Part shown: in pieces, positions 1 to 6,724 of the stretch
Position numbering within the stretch: the first letter of the stretch is position 1
Layout: every line of letters starts with the position of its first letter
Assembly: GCA_016786525.1 (NCBI GenBank)
Contig: JAEUVW010000171.1
Coordinates: forward strand, 1-11,256
Source of the DNA: Chitinophagaceae bacterium
GTDB taxonomy: Bacteria; Bacteroidota; Bacteroidia; Chitinophagales; Chitinophagaceae
Length of the DNA stretch: 11,256 nucleotides
Reading direction: 5' to 3'
The notes under the pieces: model-generated
Database searches by the model: none
What the model was told of the DNA's origin: nothing
What the model saw: the letters and a program-made list of their open reading frames with translations, nothing else
Made by a program: the position numbers and the translations under genes

Positions 1-68
1 AAATATGATAGCGTAAACGATAAAAAAGTTGATTTTATCAACTCTGGGAAATGCATGTTTTGAACAAC

Positions 69-96
69 AAAAAAAATCCGCCTGATGAAGGCGGAT
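69..96 (-). terminator. Intrinsic terminator of the dipeptidyl peptidase gene
   Basis: Read on the minus strand, a perfect 7-bp GC-rich stem (ATCCGCC / GGCGGAT, positions 96-90 and 82-76) with a 7-nt loop is followed directly by a run of T (positions 75-69). It lies about 25 bp beyond the stop codon at 122-124, as expected for a Rho-independent terminator. The first 68 bases of the window are AT-rich and show no gene. Confidence 0.85.
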
Positions 97-121
97 CTTT
101 CACAATATGTTCGTTCACTCT

Positions 122-2299
122 TTACAGGTTCTTCAATATGAAGTCGGTCATCCGTGTATAGAGGTGCAGGCGGCTGTTGCCCCCCCCGATGCCATGATTT
201 TTGTTGGGGTAGTACGCATCTTCAAATGCTTTATTTTTCTGGATCAGCTGCTCGGCCAGCATGACTGAATTCTGGAAATGCACATTGTCGTCCCCGGTGC
301 CATGCACCAGGAAGAATTTGCCTTTCAGGCCCTCGGCCATTTTTTCGGGGGCATTGCCATCATAGCCTTTTGCGTTTTCTGCAGGCGTACGCATATAGCG
401 CTCGGTATAGATATTATCGTAATAACGCCAGTTGGTCACGGGCGCTACAGCGATACCGGCTTTGAACAGGTCTCCGCCTTTGAGCATGCAGGTGCTGCTC
501 ATAAAGCCCCCGAAGCTCCAGCCCCAGATACCGATCCTGGCCGGGTCTACATAGGACAGGCTGCCGAGATTTTTTGCTGCTGCGATCTGGTCTTCACTTT
601 CCAGTTTGCCGAGCTGCAGGTAGGTTTTCTTTTTAAAAGCTTCCCCGCGCAAGCCTGTGCCTGTACCGTCGGCACAAAAAACAATGTAGCCTTTTGATGC
701 CAGCATCTGGTGCCAGAAATAATCGCCTACAGGGAATTTGTCAGCGACCATCTGCGATCCGGGGCCGCTATACTGGTACATCAGCACGGGGTATTTCTTG
801 CTGCTGTCGAAACCCGGCGGCAGGATCATCCAGGCGTTCAGCTGTTCTGAGCTGCCTTTTACCGTGGTTGCCCGGATGGTGCCGAAATTGTATTCCTGCA
901 TTTTCGCTTTCAGCGCGCTGTTGTCTTCCAGCGTGCGGACGATCTTCCCTTTGGCATCCCTGAGGTAGAACACGGGTACACTATTCAGGCTGCTGTGTTT
1001 ATCCAGGAAAAAGCGGAAACCCTGGCAGGGGGTAATGGCGTGTGTGCCGGCTTCGCCGGTCAGGCAGATTTTATTATTCCCTTCCCAATCAACGGCATAG
1101 AGCTTGCGCTCCAGGGGCGAAGTTTCCGCGGCCGTATAGTAGACGAGTTTCTTTGTCTTGTCGATACCGGTAATGCTCTCAATGTCAAAGCTTCCCTCGG
1201 TAAGCCGGTTGAGTTTCTGCTCTTTCCAGTTCCAGCGGTACAGCTGGTTGTAGCCGCTCTGCTCGCTGTTGAAGATAAAGGAAGCATTGTCCGGCAGGAA
1301 TTCCAGGTTGTCGTTGATCTCGATATAAGCAGCGTTTTGCTCAGCATAGATCACTTCGCTGAAACCTGTGGTCGCATTGGCCAGCAGCAATTCCAGCTTA
1401 TTCTGCAGGCGGTTCATGCGGAAGATACAAAGCACATTGTCCGTTTCGGTCCATTTGATGCGGGGTATATACTGGTCCTGCTCGGCGCCTACATTGGCCT
1501 CTTCCGTTTTGTTGTTCTTCAGGTCAAATATTTTAATGCTGACTACAGAATTGGGTTCGCCGGCTTTAGGGTATTTGTACTGGTAAGGAGTGGGGTACAG
1601 GCTGTCATAGATCGTCATGGTGTATTGCGGCACCTTGCTTTCATCGAAGCGGTAATAAGCGATGTAGTTGCCTTTGGGCGACCATTGGTAGGCGCGGGTA
1701 AATTCAAATTCTTCTTCATAAACCCAATCACAGTTGCCGTTGATGATCTTATTGCGCTCCCCATCGGAAGTCACTTGTTTGATCGTGCCGCTGGCCAGGT
1801 CCTGGTAGTACAGGTTGTTGTCCGCCACATAAGCGACCATTGAGCCTTCTTCGTTAAAAGAAGCGTGCAGTACTTTGCCTTTCCCGATGGGAGTTATGTT
1901 ACCGGAGCGGGTATCGAACACGTAGGTACGGTACAATACGGAACGCCGGTATATGTTCTGGGCTTCGCAGAGCAGCAGTATTTTCTTTTCATTCTTACTG
2001 AAGCTGTAGTCGGAAACGCTGAGCTTTGTGCCGCCGTCGGTGTGAACCGTATTATCAAAGAGGGTTTTCTCTTTTTTGCCTGTAGCCAGGTTGTAGGTAC
2101 TGATGGATTGTTTCCCGTTCTCGTTATCAAGCTGGGTGTAGCGTTTGCCATCTTCCATCGCATTGAAGCCCGGAACGGATTTGATCCTGAAGGTGCCGTT
2201 CTTCCAGATGTCTTCGAGCGTGATGTCTTTCTTTGCAGGTTGTGCATATCCCTGCAGTGCAATGCCGCAAAGCAGTGTAAAGGCTAATATTTTTCGCAT
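122..2299 (-). CDS. Secreted dipeptidyl peptidase IV (S9B family serine peptidase)
   Basis: This 725-residue protein belongs to the prolyl oligopeptidase clan, DPP IV branch, which removes X-Pro or X-Ala dipeptides from peptide N-termini. Residues 1-20 form a signal peptide (basic start, hydrophobic core, ending GYAQ), so it is exported, probably to the periplasm. Residues of about 30-470 are the beta-propeller and the C-terminal quarter is the alpha/beta hydrolase. The triad is visible: Ser595 in GWSFGG, Asp670 in GTGDDNVHFQ and His702 in NKNHGI. DWVYEEE (191-197) contains the double Glu that binds the substrate amino terminus in human DPP4 (Glu205/Glu206), which favours a true dipeptidyl peptidase over an oligopeptidase. 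YSGPGSQ matches the oxyanion-hole loop. Length is normal for the family and the frame is intact. It has its own -7 promoter element and a terminator, so it is probably monocistronic although it follows rodA. Confidence 0.95.
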   Translation of the reverse strand: MRKILAFTLLCGIALQGYAQPAKKDITLEDIWKNGTFRIKSVPGFNAMEDGKRYTQLDNENGKQSISTYNLATGKKEKTLFDNTVHTDGGTKLSVSDYSFSKNEKKILLLCEAQNIYRRSVLYRTYVFDTRSGNITPIGKGKVLHASFNEEGSMVAYVADNNLYYQDLASGTIKQVTSDGERNKIINGNCDWVYEEEFEFTRAYQWSPKGNYIAYYRFDESKVPQYTMTIYDSLYPTPYQYKYPKAGEPNSVVSIKIFDLKNNKTEEANVGAEQDQYIPRIKWTETDNVLCIFRMNRLQNKLELLLANATTGFSEVIYAEQNAAYIEINDNLEFLPDNASFIFNSEQSGYNQLYRWNWKEQKLNRLTEGSFDIESITGIDKTKKLVYYTAAETSPLERKLYAVDWEGNNKICLTGEAGTHAITPCQGFRFFLDKHSSLNSVPVFYLRDAKGKIVRTLEDNSALKAKMQEYNFGTIRATTVKGSSEQLNAWMILPPGFDSSKKYPVLMYQYSGPGSQMVADKFPVGDYFWHQMLASKGYIVFCADGTGTGLRGEAFKKKTYLQLGKLESEDQIAAAKNLGSLSYVDPARIGIWGWSFGGFMSSTCMLKGGDLFKAGIAVAPVTNWRYYDNIYTERYMRTPAENAKGYDGNAPEKMAEGLKGKFFLVHGTGDDNVHFQNSVMLAEQLIQKNKAFEDAYYPNKNHGIGGGNSRLHLYTRMTDFILKNL

Positions 2300-2321
2300 A
2301 GGCTAAATTAATAACAGGAGT

Positions 2322-2329
2322 CAAAAATA
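2322..2329 (-). promoter_or_regulatory. -7 promoter element of the dipeptidyl peptidase gene
   Basis: The minus strand reads TATTTTTG, an exact match to the Bacteroidota -7 consensus TAnnTTTG, 22 bp before the start codon. This implies a short leader of roughly 15 nt. I see no TTG at the usual -33 distance, so the call rests on the -7 element alone. Confidence 0.5.
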
Positions 2330-2372
2330 CCGGAACTTTCCCTGGGAAAAAGGGTGATGCCGGGGGTATTTT
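2324..2372 (-). terminator. Inverted repeat after rodA, possible weak terminator
   Basis: Immediately beyond the rodA stop codon (2374-2376), 8-bp arms AAAATACC (2324-2331) and GGTATTTT (2365-2372) enclose a smaller hairpin TTTCCC-T-GGGAAA (about 2337-2349). On the minus strand the outer stem ends in a run of five T. It could end rodA transcription, but the T run also forms the -7 element of the next gene, so the pairing may be partly coincidental. Confidence 0.35.
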
Positions 2373-2373
2373 A

Positions 2374-3699
2374 TCAGGAATGGATCATCAGCGTACGGTC
2401 TGTGTCCAGGCGGAGCAGGATAAAGATCAGGATACTGAAGGAGAGCAGGGAGGTGCCGCCATAACTGATAAAAGGTAAAGTAATGCCGATAACGGGCGCC
2501 AGGCCGATGGTCATGGACAGGTTGATCGCGAAGTGAAAGAACAATACGGAAGCGACACAATACCCATAGATGCGGCTGAAGTCCGACTTCTGCCGCTCCG
2601 CTACCTGCACGATACGCAGCATCAGGCCCAGGTACAATACGATGACGACCAGGCTGCCGATAAAGCCGAACTGCTCCCCGATAGAGCAAAAGATAAAGTC
2701 CGTATTCTGCTCCGGTACAAAAGAGTTTTTCGTGGAAGTGCCGTTCAAATAGCCTTTGCCAAACAGGCCGCCGGAGCCGATCGCGATCATAGACTGGCGT
2801 ACGTTATAACCGGGGTCTTTCTTTTTGGTTTCGCTGGTCTCGCTTTCCTTGTAGTATTCCTGCGGTACATCCTGCCCCAGCATGGTGTAGATGCGCTCGA
2901 TCTGGTAGTTCTTCAGCGCTTTTTTAAAAGCCAGCGGAATGATGACCTGCGAAAAAAGCAGTGCAAAAGCAAAAGAAGCGATCAGTACAATGCGTGCCGT
3001 ACCGTCGCGCTTCAGCGTATACCGCATCAACACAGCCAGCAGTATGGTGATGGAGCTGATCAGGATCAGCATGGCCGTATGGCTGAGCAACAGGGTGGAC
3101 ACCGTCAGGAAGCCAAGGGCGAAAATCGAGATCAGGATGGCATTCGGTAAGCCTTCGCGGTACATCACCAGGATAAAGGAAAAATACACCAGTGCCAGTC
3201 CCGTTTCATTTTGCAGGATAATGATGAAGGCGGGTACGATGGCTATGGCCAAACCGATCAGGCGGTCCTTCGTGCGTGTAAAATTCGTTTCCCCCATCGA
3301 CAGGTAGCGGGCCAGGGCCAGGGAGGTAAAGATCTTGCCTACCTCGCCGGGCTGGAAGCGGATACCTCCCAGCGACAGCCAGGAGTGCGACCCTTTCATA
3401 TTCACCCCGGCAAAGATGGTGATGATCATCAGCAGCAGGCAGATCGCGTAGGACAGGAAGGCCACCGAGGAGAAGAATTTACTTTCGGTGAAAATAATGA
3501 TCATACCGACGAACAAAGAGATCCCCAACCAGATGCTTTGTTTCATATGGCTCTTGGACATCATAAAGATGCTGGGGTCCGTGCTCCGGTACTCTACCGA
3601 AAAAACAGCGAAGATGCCGATGATCACCAGGGCCATATACAGCCAGAAGGTGACCCCGTCAATACGGTTGATCAAAGATTTTTTTGCAATACTGCTCAT
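2374..3699 (-). CDS. rodA: Rod shape-determining protein RodA (SEDS peptidoglycan glycosyltransferase)
   Basis: This 441-residue polytopic inner-membrane protein belongs to the SEDS family (RodA/FtsW/SpoVE), which polymerises lipid II into glycan strands with a class B PBP during elongation. Family signatures are visible in order: WLSLGGIRFQPGEVGK (107-122), QNETG (163-167, usually QPDLG), QSMIAIGSGGLFGKG (302-316), FVPEQNTDFIF (327-337) and LPFISYGGTSLL (408-419). About ten hydrophobic segments are present. RodA fits better than FtsW because of the IAIGSGG..GKG and FVPEQ.TDFIF forms and the N-terminal IDGVTFWLY..IGIFAVFSVEY, as I recall from Bacteroidota RodA. The extracytoplasmic loop before Gly-Tyr-Asn (276-297) carries a charged stretch ending KKKDPGYN; Asp295 is the likely equivalent of the catalytic Asp. 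No mreBCD or PBP2 gene is in the window. It starts 26 bp after the zinc-ribbon gene and is probably cotranscribed with it. Confidence 0.92.
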   Translation of the reverse strand: MSSIAKKSLINRIDGVTFWLYMALVIIGIFAVFSVEYRSTDPSIFMMSKSHMKQSIWLGISLFVGMIIIFTESKFFSSVAFLSYAICLLLMIITIFAGVNMKGSHSWLSLGGIRFQPGEVGKIFTSLALARYLSMGETNFTRTKDRLIGLAIAIVPAFIIILQNETGLALVYFSFILVMYREGLPNAILISIFALGFLTVSTLLLSHTAMLILISSITILLAVLMRYTLKRDGTARIVLIASFAFALLFSQVIIPLAFKKALKNYQIERIYTMLGQDVPQEYYKESETSETKKKDPGYNVRQSMIAIGSGGLFGKGYLNGTSTKNSFVPEQNTDFIFCSIGEQFGFIGSLVVIVLYLGLMLRIVQVAERQKSDFSRIYGYCVASVLFFHFAINLSMTIGLAPVIGITLPFISYGGTSLLSFSILIFILLRLDTDRTLMIHS

Positions 3700-3725
3700 T
3701 TCTTATTTCGGGAATAATAGATACG

Positions 3726-3992
3726 TTATGGTTTGGACCAGCGTTGCAGCTTCGGGATGTCTTTCACCAGCATTTTTCCAAGAAATTCCGGTACGCCTTT
3801 CCGGCCCAGTACTTTCAGTACATACTCCTGCATATCCTGTGCGGTCCACCCTGCTTGTACAAAAGCGCCATCCTGCCAGCAGTAGCTGCAGTATAGTTCG
3901 CTGAGGCTGCCGTCTGCATTCGAGCCGCCGCCCCTGGGGTCTTTATCCCAGGGCAGGCCGCAGCTCTGGCAACTTTTATTGGAAGAAAACAT
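3726..3992 (-). CDS. Small zinc-ribbon protein (putative zinc ribbon domain)
   Basis: This 88-residue cytoplasmic protein has two Cys knuckles, CQSC (8-11, followed by GLP) and CSYC (35-38, followed by W), which form a predicted four-Cys zinc ribbon. The pattern CxxCGLP...YCxYCWxDG followed by a short helical tail resembles the 'putative zinc ribbon' family (Zn_ribbon_2 type) found in many bacteria. The molecular function of that family is not known to me. There is no DNA-binding helix, signal peptide or membrane segment. It has a -7 promoter element upstream and rodA 26 bp downstream on the same strand. Cotranscription with rodA does not by itself imply a role in cell shape. Confidence 0.85.
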   Translation of the reverse strand: MFSSNKSCQSCGLPWDKDPRGGGSNADGSLSELYCSYCWQDGAFVQAGWTAQDMQEYVLKVLGRKGVPEFLGKMLVKDIPKLQRWSKP

Positions 3993-4012
3993 ACGGTCTC
4001 AAATTCTGTTGC

Positions 4013-4020
4013 CAAAAGTA
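4013..4020 (-). promoter_or_regulatory. -7 promoter element for the zinc-ribbon/rodA unit
   Basis: The minus strand reads TACTTTTG, an exact TAnnTTTG match, 20 bp before the start codon at 3992. The nearest upstream TTG is only 14 nt away, shorter than the usual 17-23, so the -33 element is uncertain. Confidence 0.5.
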
Positions 4021-4056
4021 AAACATATTGACAGCAAGCGCGTTGTTTTTTGGCAT

Positions 4057-4089
4057 AAACCTGTAAGGTTTTCAAAACCTTACAGGTTT
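4057..4089. repeat. Perfect 16-bp palindromic repeat in the divergent junction
   Basis: AAACCTGTAAGGTTTT (4057-4072), one C at 4073, then its exact reverse complement AAAACCTTACAGGTTT (4074-4089). With a 1-nt centre it would form a cruciform or a long RNA hairpin. It lies between two divergently transcribed genes, so it cannot be a shared 3' terminator. It resembles palindromes containing CCTTACAGGTTTT that I recall as dispersed repeats in Bacteroidota genomes; copy number cannot be judged from one window. Confidence 0.7.
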
Positions 4090-4112
4090 TGGTTTTGCCG
4101 TAACGCCTGATA

Positions 4113-4135
4113 ACGCCGAAATCGGCGTACCTTGC
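4113..4135 (+). promoter_or_regulatory. Possible pyrF promoter region with a short hairpin
   Basis: A stem ACGCCG-AAAT-CGGCGT occupies 4113-4128 (the A-T pair inside may also form). It runs into TACCTTGC (4128-4135), which resembles the -7 element TAnnTTTG but with one defined base wrong, 6 bp before the pyrF start. I see no clear Shine-Dalgarno sequence. If this is the promoter the leader is extremely short, so an upstream promoter near the palindrome is equally possible. Confidence 0.25.
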
Positions 4136-4141
4136 GGGCCT

Positions 4142-4942
4142 ATGACACGCAGTGAACTCATCAGCCGGATCAGGGCTAAAAAATCGGTCCTTTGTGTAGG
4201 GCTGGATACGGATATTTCCAAGATCCCACAGCATCTTTTGACAGAGGAAGATCCCATTTTCGCCTTCAATAAGGCCATTATAGATGCGACGAAGGAGTAT
4301 ACTGTTTCCTATAAGATCAACACCGCATTCTACGAGGCCAGGGGGCTGAAAGGCTGGGAGAGCATGGAGAAAACACTGTCATACATTCCTTCCGACATTT
4401 TCACCATAGCCGACGCCAAGCGCGGCGACATTGGCAATACCTCCACGCAATACGCCAAAACATTTTTTGAAGCCTGCAATTTCGACAGCGTCACCATAGC
4501 GCCTTATATGGGCAAAGACAGTGTGGCCCCTTTCCTGGAGTTTGAGGGAAAATGGGGTATCGTGTTGGGCATTACCTCCAATGAAGGCAGCAAAGACTTC
4601 CAGCAACTGATCTGCAATGGCCAACCGCTTTATGAGCATGTATTGCAAGCCGTGAGCTCCTGGGGCAGCCCTGAGAATATCATGTTTGTCGTCGGCGCTA
4701 CCCGCAAAGAGCAGCTGGCCCGGGTACGGGAGCTGTGCCCGGACCACTTTTTCCTGATCCCAGGCGTAGGAGCCCAGGGCGGGGATGTGGCCACCGTATG
4801 CACCCATACGCTCAATAAAGACGCCGGTATCCTGATCAATGTGTCCCGCGCTGTGATCTATGCCAGCAGCGGAACAGACTTTGCCGAAGCTGCCGGAGCC
4901 GCAGCCCGTCAGTACCAGCAGGAAATGGTTTCGTTTTTATGA
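4142..4942 (+). CDS. pyrF: Orotidine 5'-phosphate decarboxylase
   Basis: This 266-residue protein decarboxylates OMP to UMP, the last step of de novo pyrimidine synthesis, in the cytoplasm. The hallmark DAKRGDIGNT is at 91-100, with catalytic Lys93 flanked by Asp91 and Asp96. Other barrel motifs are CVGLDTD (18-24), YKINTAFYE (57-65), VGATRKEQL and the phosphate-binding PGVGAQGGDV. The length (about 265 rather than 230) and the NTSTQYAKTFF continuation place it in the longer 'type 2' subfamily common in Bacteroidota, Actinobacteria and Myxococcus. The ATG is the first plausible start: the conserved N-terminus begins immediately and no in-frame start lies close upstream. The DUF2851 gene follows by 24 bp on the same strand and is probably cotranscribed. 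Confidence 0.96.
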   Translation: MTRSELISRIRAKKSVLCVGLDTDISKIPQHLLTEEDPIFAFNKAIIDATKEYTVSYKINTAFYEARGLKGWESMEKTLSYIPSDIFTIADAKRGDIGNTSTQYAKTFFEACNFDSVTIAPYMGKDSVAPFLEFEGKWGIVLGITSNEGSKDFQQLICNGQPLYEHVLQAVSSWGSPENIMFVVGATRKEQLARVRELCPDHFFLIPGVGAQGGDVATVCTHTLNKDAGILINVSRAVIYASSGTDFAEAAGAAARQYQQEMVSFL

Positions 4943-4947
4943 TATGT

Positions 4948-4968
4948 ATTGCAGTTGTAAGCTGCAAT
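4948..4968 (+). promoter_or_regulatory. Hairpin covering the start codon of the DUF2851 gene
   Basis: ATTGCAG (4948-4954) and CTGCAAT (4962-4968) are perfect 7-bp inverted arms with a 7-nt loop. The right arm includes the first two bases of the ATG at 4967. The left arm starts 5 nt after the pyrF stop, within reach of a ribosome terminating on pyrF, so the structure could couple translation of the two genes. This is inference from position. Confidence 0.4.
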
Positions 4969-6244
4969 GAAAAACGAATTACTATTCCAGTACATCTGGC
5001 AACATTCCCTGTATAAGCCCTCCGGTCTGCAAACTGCCGACGGGGAGCCTGTAGTGGTGCAGTACCCGGGACGGCGTAATGTACATGCCGGGCCGGATTT
5101 CGAAGAGGCCAAGGTCCGTATCGGCGGCACCCTGCTGGTCGGCAATGTGGAGCTGCACATCAAAGCCAGCGACTGGTACCGGCACGGGCATCATTACAAT
5201 AAGGCTTATGACAACATCATCCTGCATGTGGTATGGAAAAATGATGTGCCCGTAAAGGGCAACAACCTGGTGCCTTTGCTGGAAATGGCGCCGCATATAC
5301 CTCCCCATATCATCAGCAATTACCAGGGGCTGAGCCATGCCCTGCATGCGATACCCTGCCGCGCACACCTGCAAAAGGTGCATGAGCTGAACCGGCAAGC
5401 CTGGCTGACACGCCTGCTGGCCGAACGCTGGGAGATGCGCTTTGCAGAGTGGGATACCCAATTGAAGCAGAATGCAGGCGACTGGCGGGTATTGCTGTAC
5501 TGGCGCCTGGCCGCCAACTTCGGCTTCAAGACCAACGCGATGCCCTTTTTATTGCTGGCTCAATCCCTGCCGGTCAATATCCTGGGGCGACATCACAACA
5601 ATCTCTTTCATATCGAAGCCTTGCTGTTTGGCCAGGCGGGGATGCTGAACAGGACGTTTCAGGAAGAATACCCTTTTCGCCTGCGGCAGGAATACGAATA
5701 CCTGCGCAAAAAATACAAATTACAGCCGCTGGATGCCAAAATCTGGAAATTCATGCGGATGCGGCCCGCCAACTTCCCTACGGTGCGGATCGCGCAGTTT
5801 GCCGCCCTCATCCACCGGTCCCTGCACCTGTTTACACAGATCGTGGCATCATCGTCTCTGGCAGAGTTGATGCAGTTGTTCGAAGTAAGTGCATCCGGCT
5901 ACTGGGACGGGCATTTCCGCTTTGAAGATGAGCCGAAGAGTAAGGCCCCGAAGCATCTTGGTGCGGACAGTATACAGAATATCGTGATCAATACCATAGC
6001 GCCGATCCGGCACTACTACAGCCGGCGCAGCGGCCTGGGCGATCATGGCGAAACGTCGCTGCAGTTGCTGGAGCAGATCGCCCCGGAGCGCAACCGCCTG
6101 ATCGGGGAATGGGAGCAGGCCGGATGGTTGCCCGCCAACGCCGCCGAAAGCCAGGGGATGATCCAGCTGTTCAACCAATACTGCAGCCATAAGCGTTGCC
6201 TGCACTGCAGTATCGGCCATAGCGTCATCAGTTTACGCCCATAG
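4967..6244 (+). CDS. DUF2851 family protein of unknown function
   Basis: This 425-residue soluble protein is recognisable as DUF2851 from its N-terminus: YIWQHSLYKPSGLQTADG, NVHAGPDFEEAKVRIGG (38-54), GNVELHIKASDWYRHGHHYNKAYDNIILHVVW (59-90, described here in two runs: GNVELHIKASDW and HGHHYNKAYDNIILHVVW). The family has no established function known to me. The conserved core holds Pro43-Asp44 and Glu62-x-His64-x-Lys66, which is reminiscent of a PD-(D/E)XK nuclease fold. The C-terminus ends with Cys406-x4-Cys411-x2-Cys414 and His418, a possible metal or Fe-S site. The middle is largely helical by composition. There is no signal peptide or membrane segment. It sits 24 bp after pyrF with its start codon in a hairpin, and its last 12 bp overlap the convergent OsmC gene. 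Confidence 0.88.
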   Translation: MKNELLFQYIWQHSLYKPSGLQTADGEPVVVQYPGRRNVHAGPDFEEAKVRIGGTLLVGNVELHIKASDWYRHGHHYNKAYDNIILHVVWKNDVPVKGNNLVPLLEMAPHIPPHIISNYQGLSHALHAIPCRAHLQKVHELNRQAWLTRLLAERWEMRFAEWDTQLKQNAGDWRVLLYWRLAANFGFKTNAMPFLLLAQSLPVNILGRHHNNLFHIEALLFGQAGMLNRTFQEEYPFRLRQEYEYLRKKYKLQPLDAKIWKFMRMRPANFPTVRIAQFAALIHRSLHLFTQIVASSSLAELMQLFEVSASGYWDGHFRFEDEPKSKAPKHLGADSIQNIVINTIAPIRHYYSRRSGLGDHGETSLQLLEQIAPERNRLIGEWEQAGWLPANAAESQGMIQLFNQYCSHKRCLHCSIGHSVISLRP

Positions 6245-6640
6245 GAAATCGACCGTCTTTTTGCAGTCCGGGTGCAGGCTTTCAAAAACGGGGCAGGTCA
6301 GGGCTGCACGCTCAATGATGGTTTTCGTTTTATCATCGTACACCTTGCCTTCCGGGAAGTGCATGGCAACCCTGATCTCCCCGATACGGCGCGGGTTTGC
6401 GGCCATGATCTTCTGCACGGAGCAGCTGGTGCCGTCAATGTCAAAGCCGTGTGTGCGTGCTGCTATGCCCATGATGGTCATCATACACGATGCCAGTGCC
6501 GTAGCAACAAGATCGCTGGGAGAAAAGCGTTCGCCTTTCCCGTTATTGTCTGTAGGCGCGTCGGTCTCGATCACCGTGCCGGATTGCAGGTGTGTAGCCA
6601 CAGTACGCAGGTCGCCCTGGTAGATTACTTCTGAAGTCAT
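6233..6640 (-). CDS. OsmC/Ohr family protein
   Basis: This 135-residue cytoplasmic protein belongs to the OsmC/Ohr family of thiol-dependent peroxidases that detoxify organic hydroperoxides. The two family cysteines are present: Cys52 in ALASCMMTIMG and Cys116 in RAALTCPVFESL, the latter in the usual context of the second active-site Cys. FSPSDLVATALASC (39-52) is the characteristic stretch before the first Cys. I chose ATG at 6640 (MTSEVIYQGDL); the same frame extends to a TTG at 6664, but that adds eight poorly family-like residues and uses a rare start. The composition resembles the YhfA/OsmC-like branch rather than Ohr, so peroxidase activity is likely but unproven. The gene lies downstream of a terminator that separates it from the barrel gene, and it converges on DUF2851 with a 12-bp overlap. 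Confidence 0.9.
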   Translation of the reverse strand: MTSEVIYQGDLRTVATHLQSGTVIETDAPTDNNGKGERFSPSDLVATALASCMMTIMGIAARTHGFDIDGTSCSVQKIMAANPRRIGEIRVAMHFPEGKVYDDKTKTIIERAALTCPVFESLHPDCKKTVDFLWA

Positions 6641-6662
6641 AGTTTGCCTGTTTTTACAAAAC

Positions 6663-6703
6663 AAAAAAGATTTGTTTCAGCACAAATGTGAAACAAATCT
6701 TTT
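6663..6703 (-). terminator. Intrinsic terminator of the outer-membrane barrel gene
   Basis: Perfect 15-bp arms AAAAGATTTGTTTCA (6665-6679) and TGAAACAAATCTTTT (6689-6703) enclose a 9-nt loop. On the minus strand the stem is followed by a run of six T that begins within the stem. It starts about 22 bp after the barrel stop codon, which fits a terminator for that gene. The stem is AT-rich but long. It also lies just ahead of the OsmC start, so that gene needs its own promoter, which I could not identify. Confidence 0.75.
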
Positions 6704-6724
6704 GAAAAGAAAAAGAAGCTTTAT

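Noticed and set aside
995..1843. A 282-codon open frame on the plus strand
   Set aside because: It lies wholly antisense to the dipeptidyl peptidase gene, whose catalytic motifs are clear. Its translation has no recognisable domain and no start context; it is a by-product of codon bias.
6641..6664. An N-terminal extension of the OsmC protein starting at TTG 6664
   Set aside because: It would need a TTG start and adds eight residues before a good ATG where family-like sequence begins; the region is also the foot of the upstream terminator.
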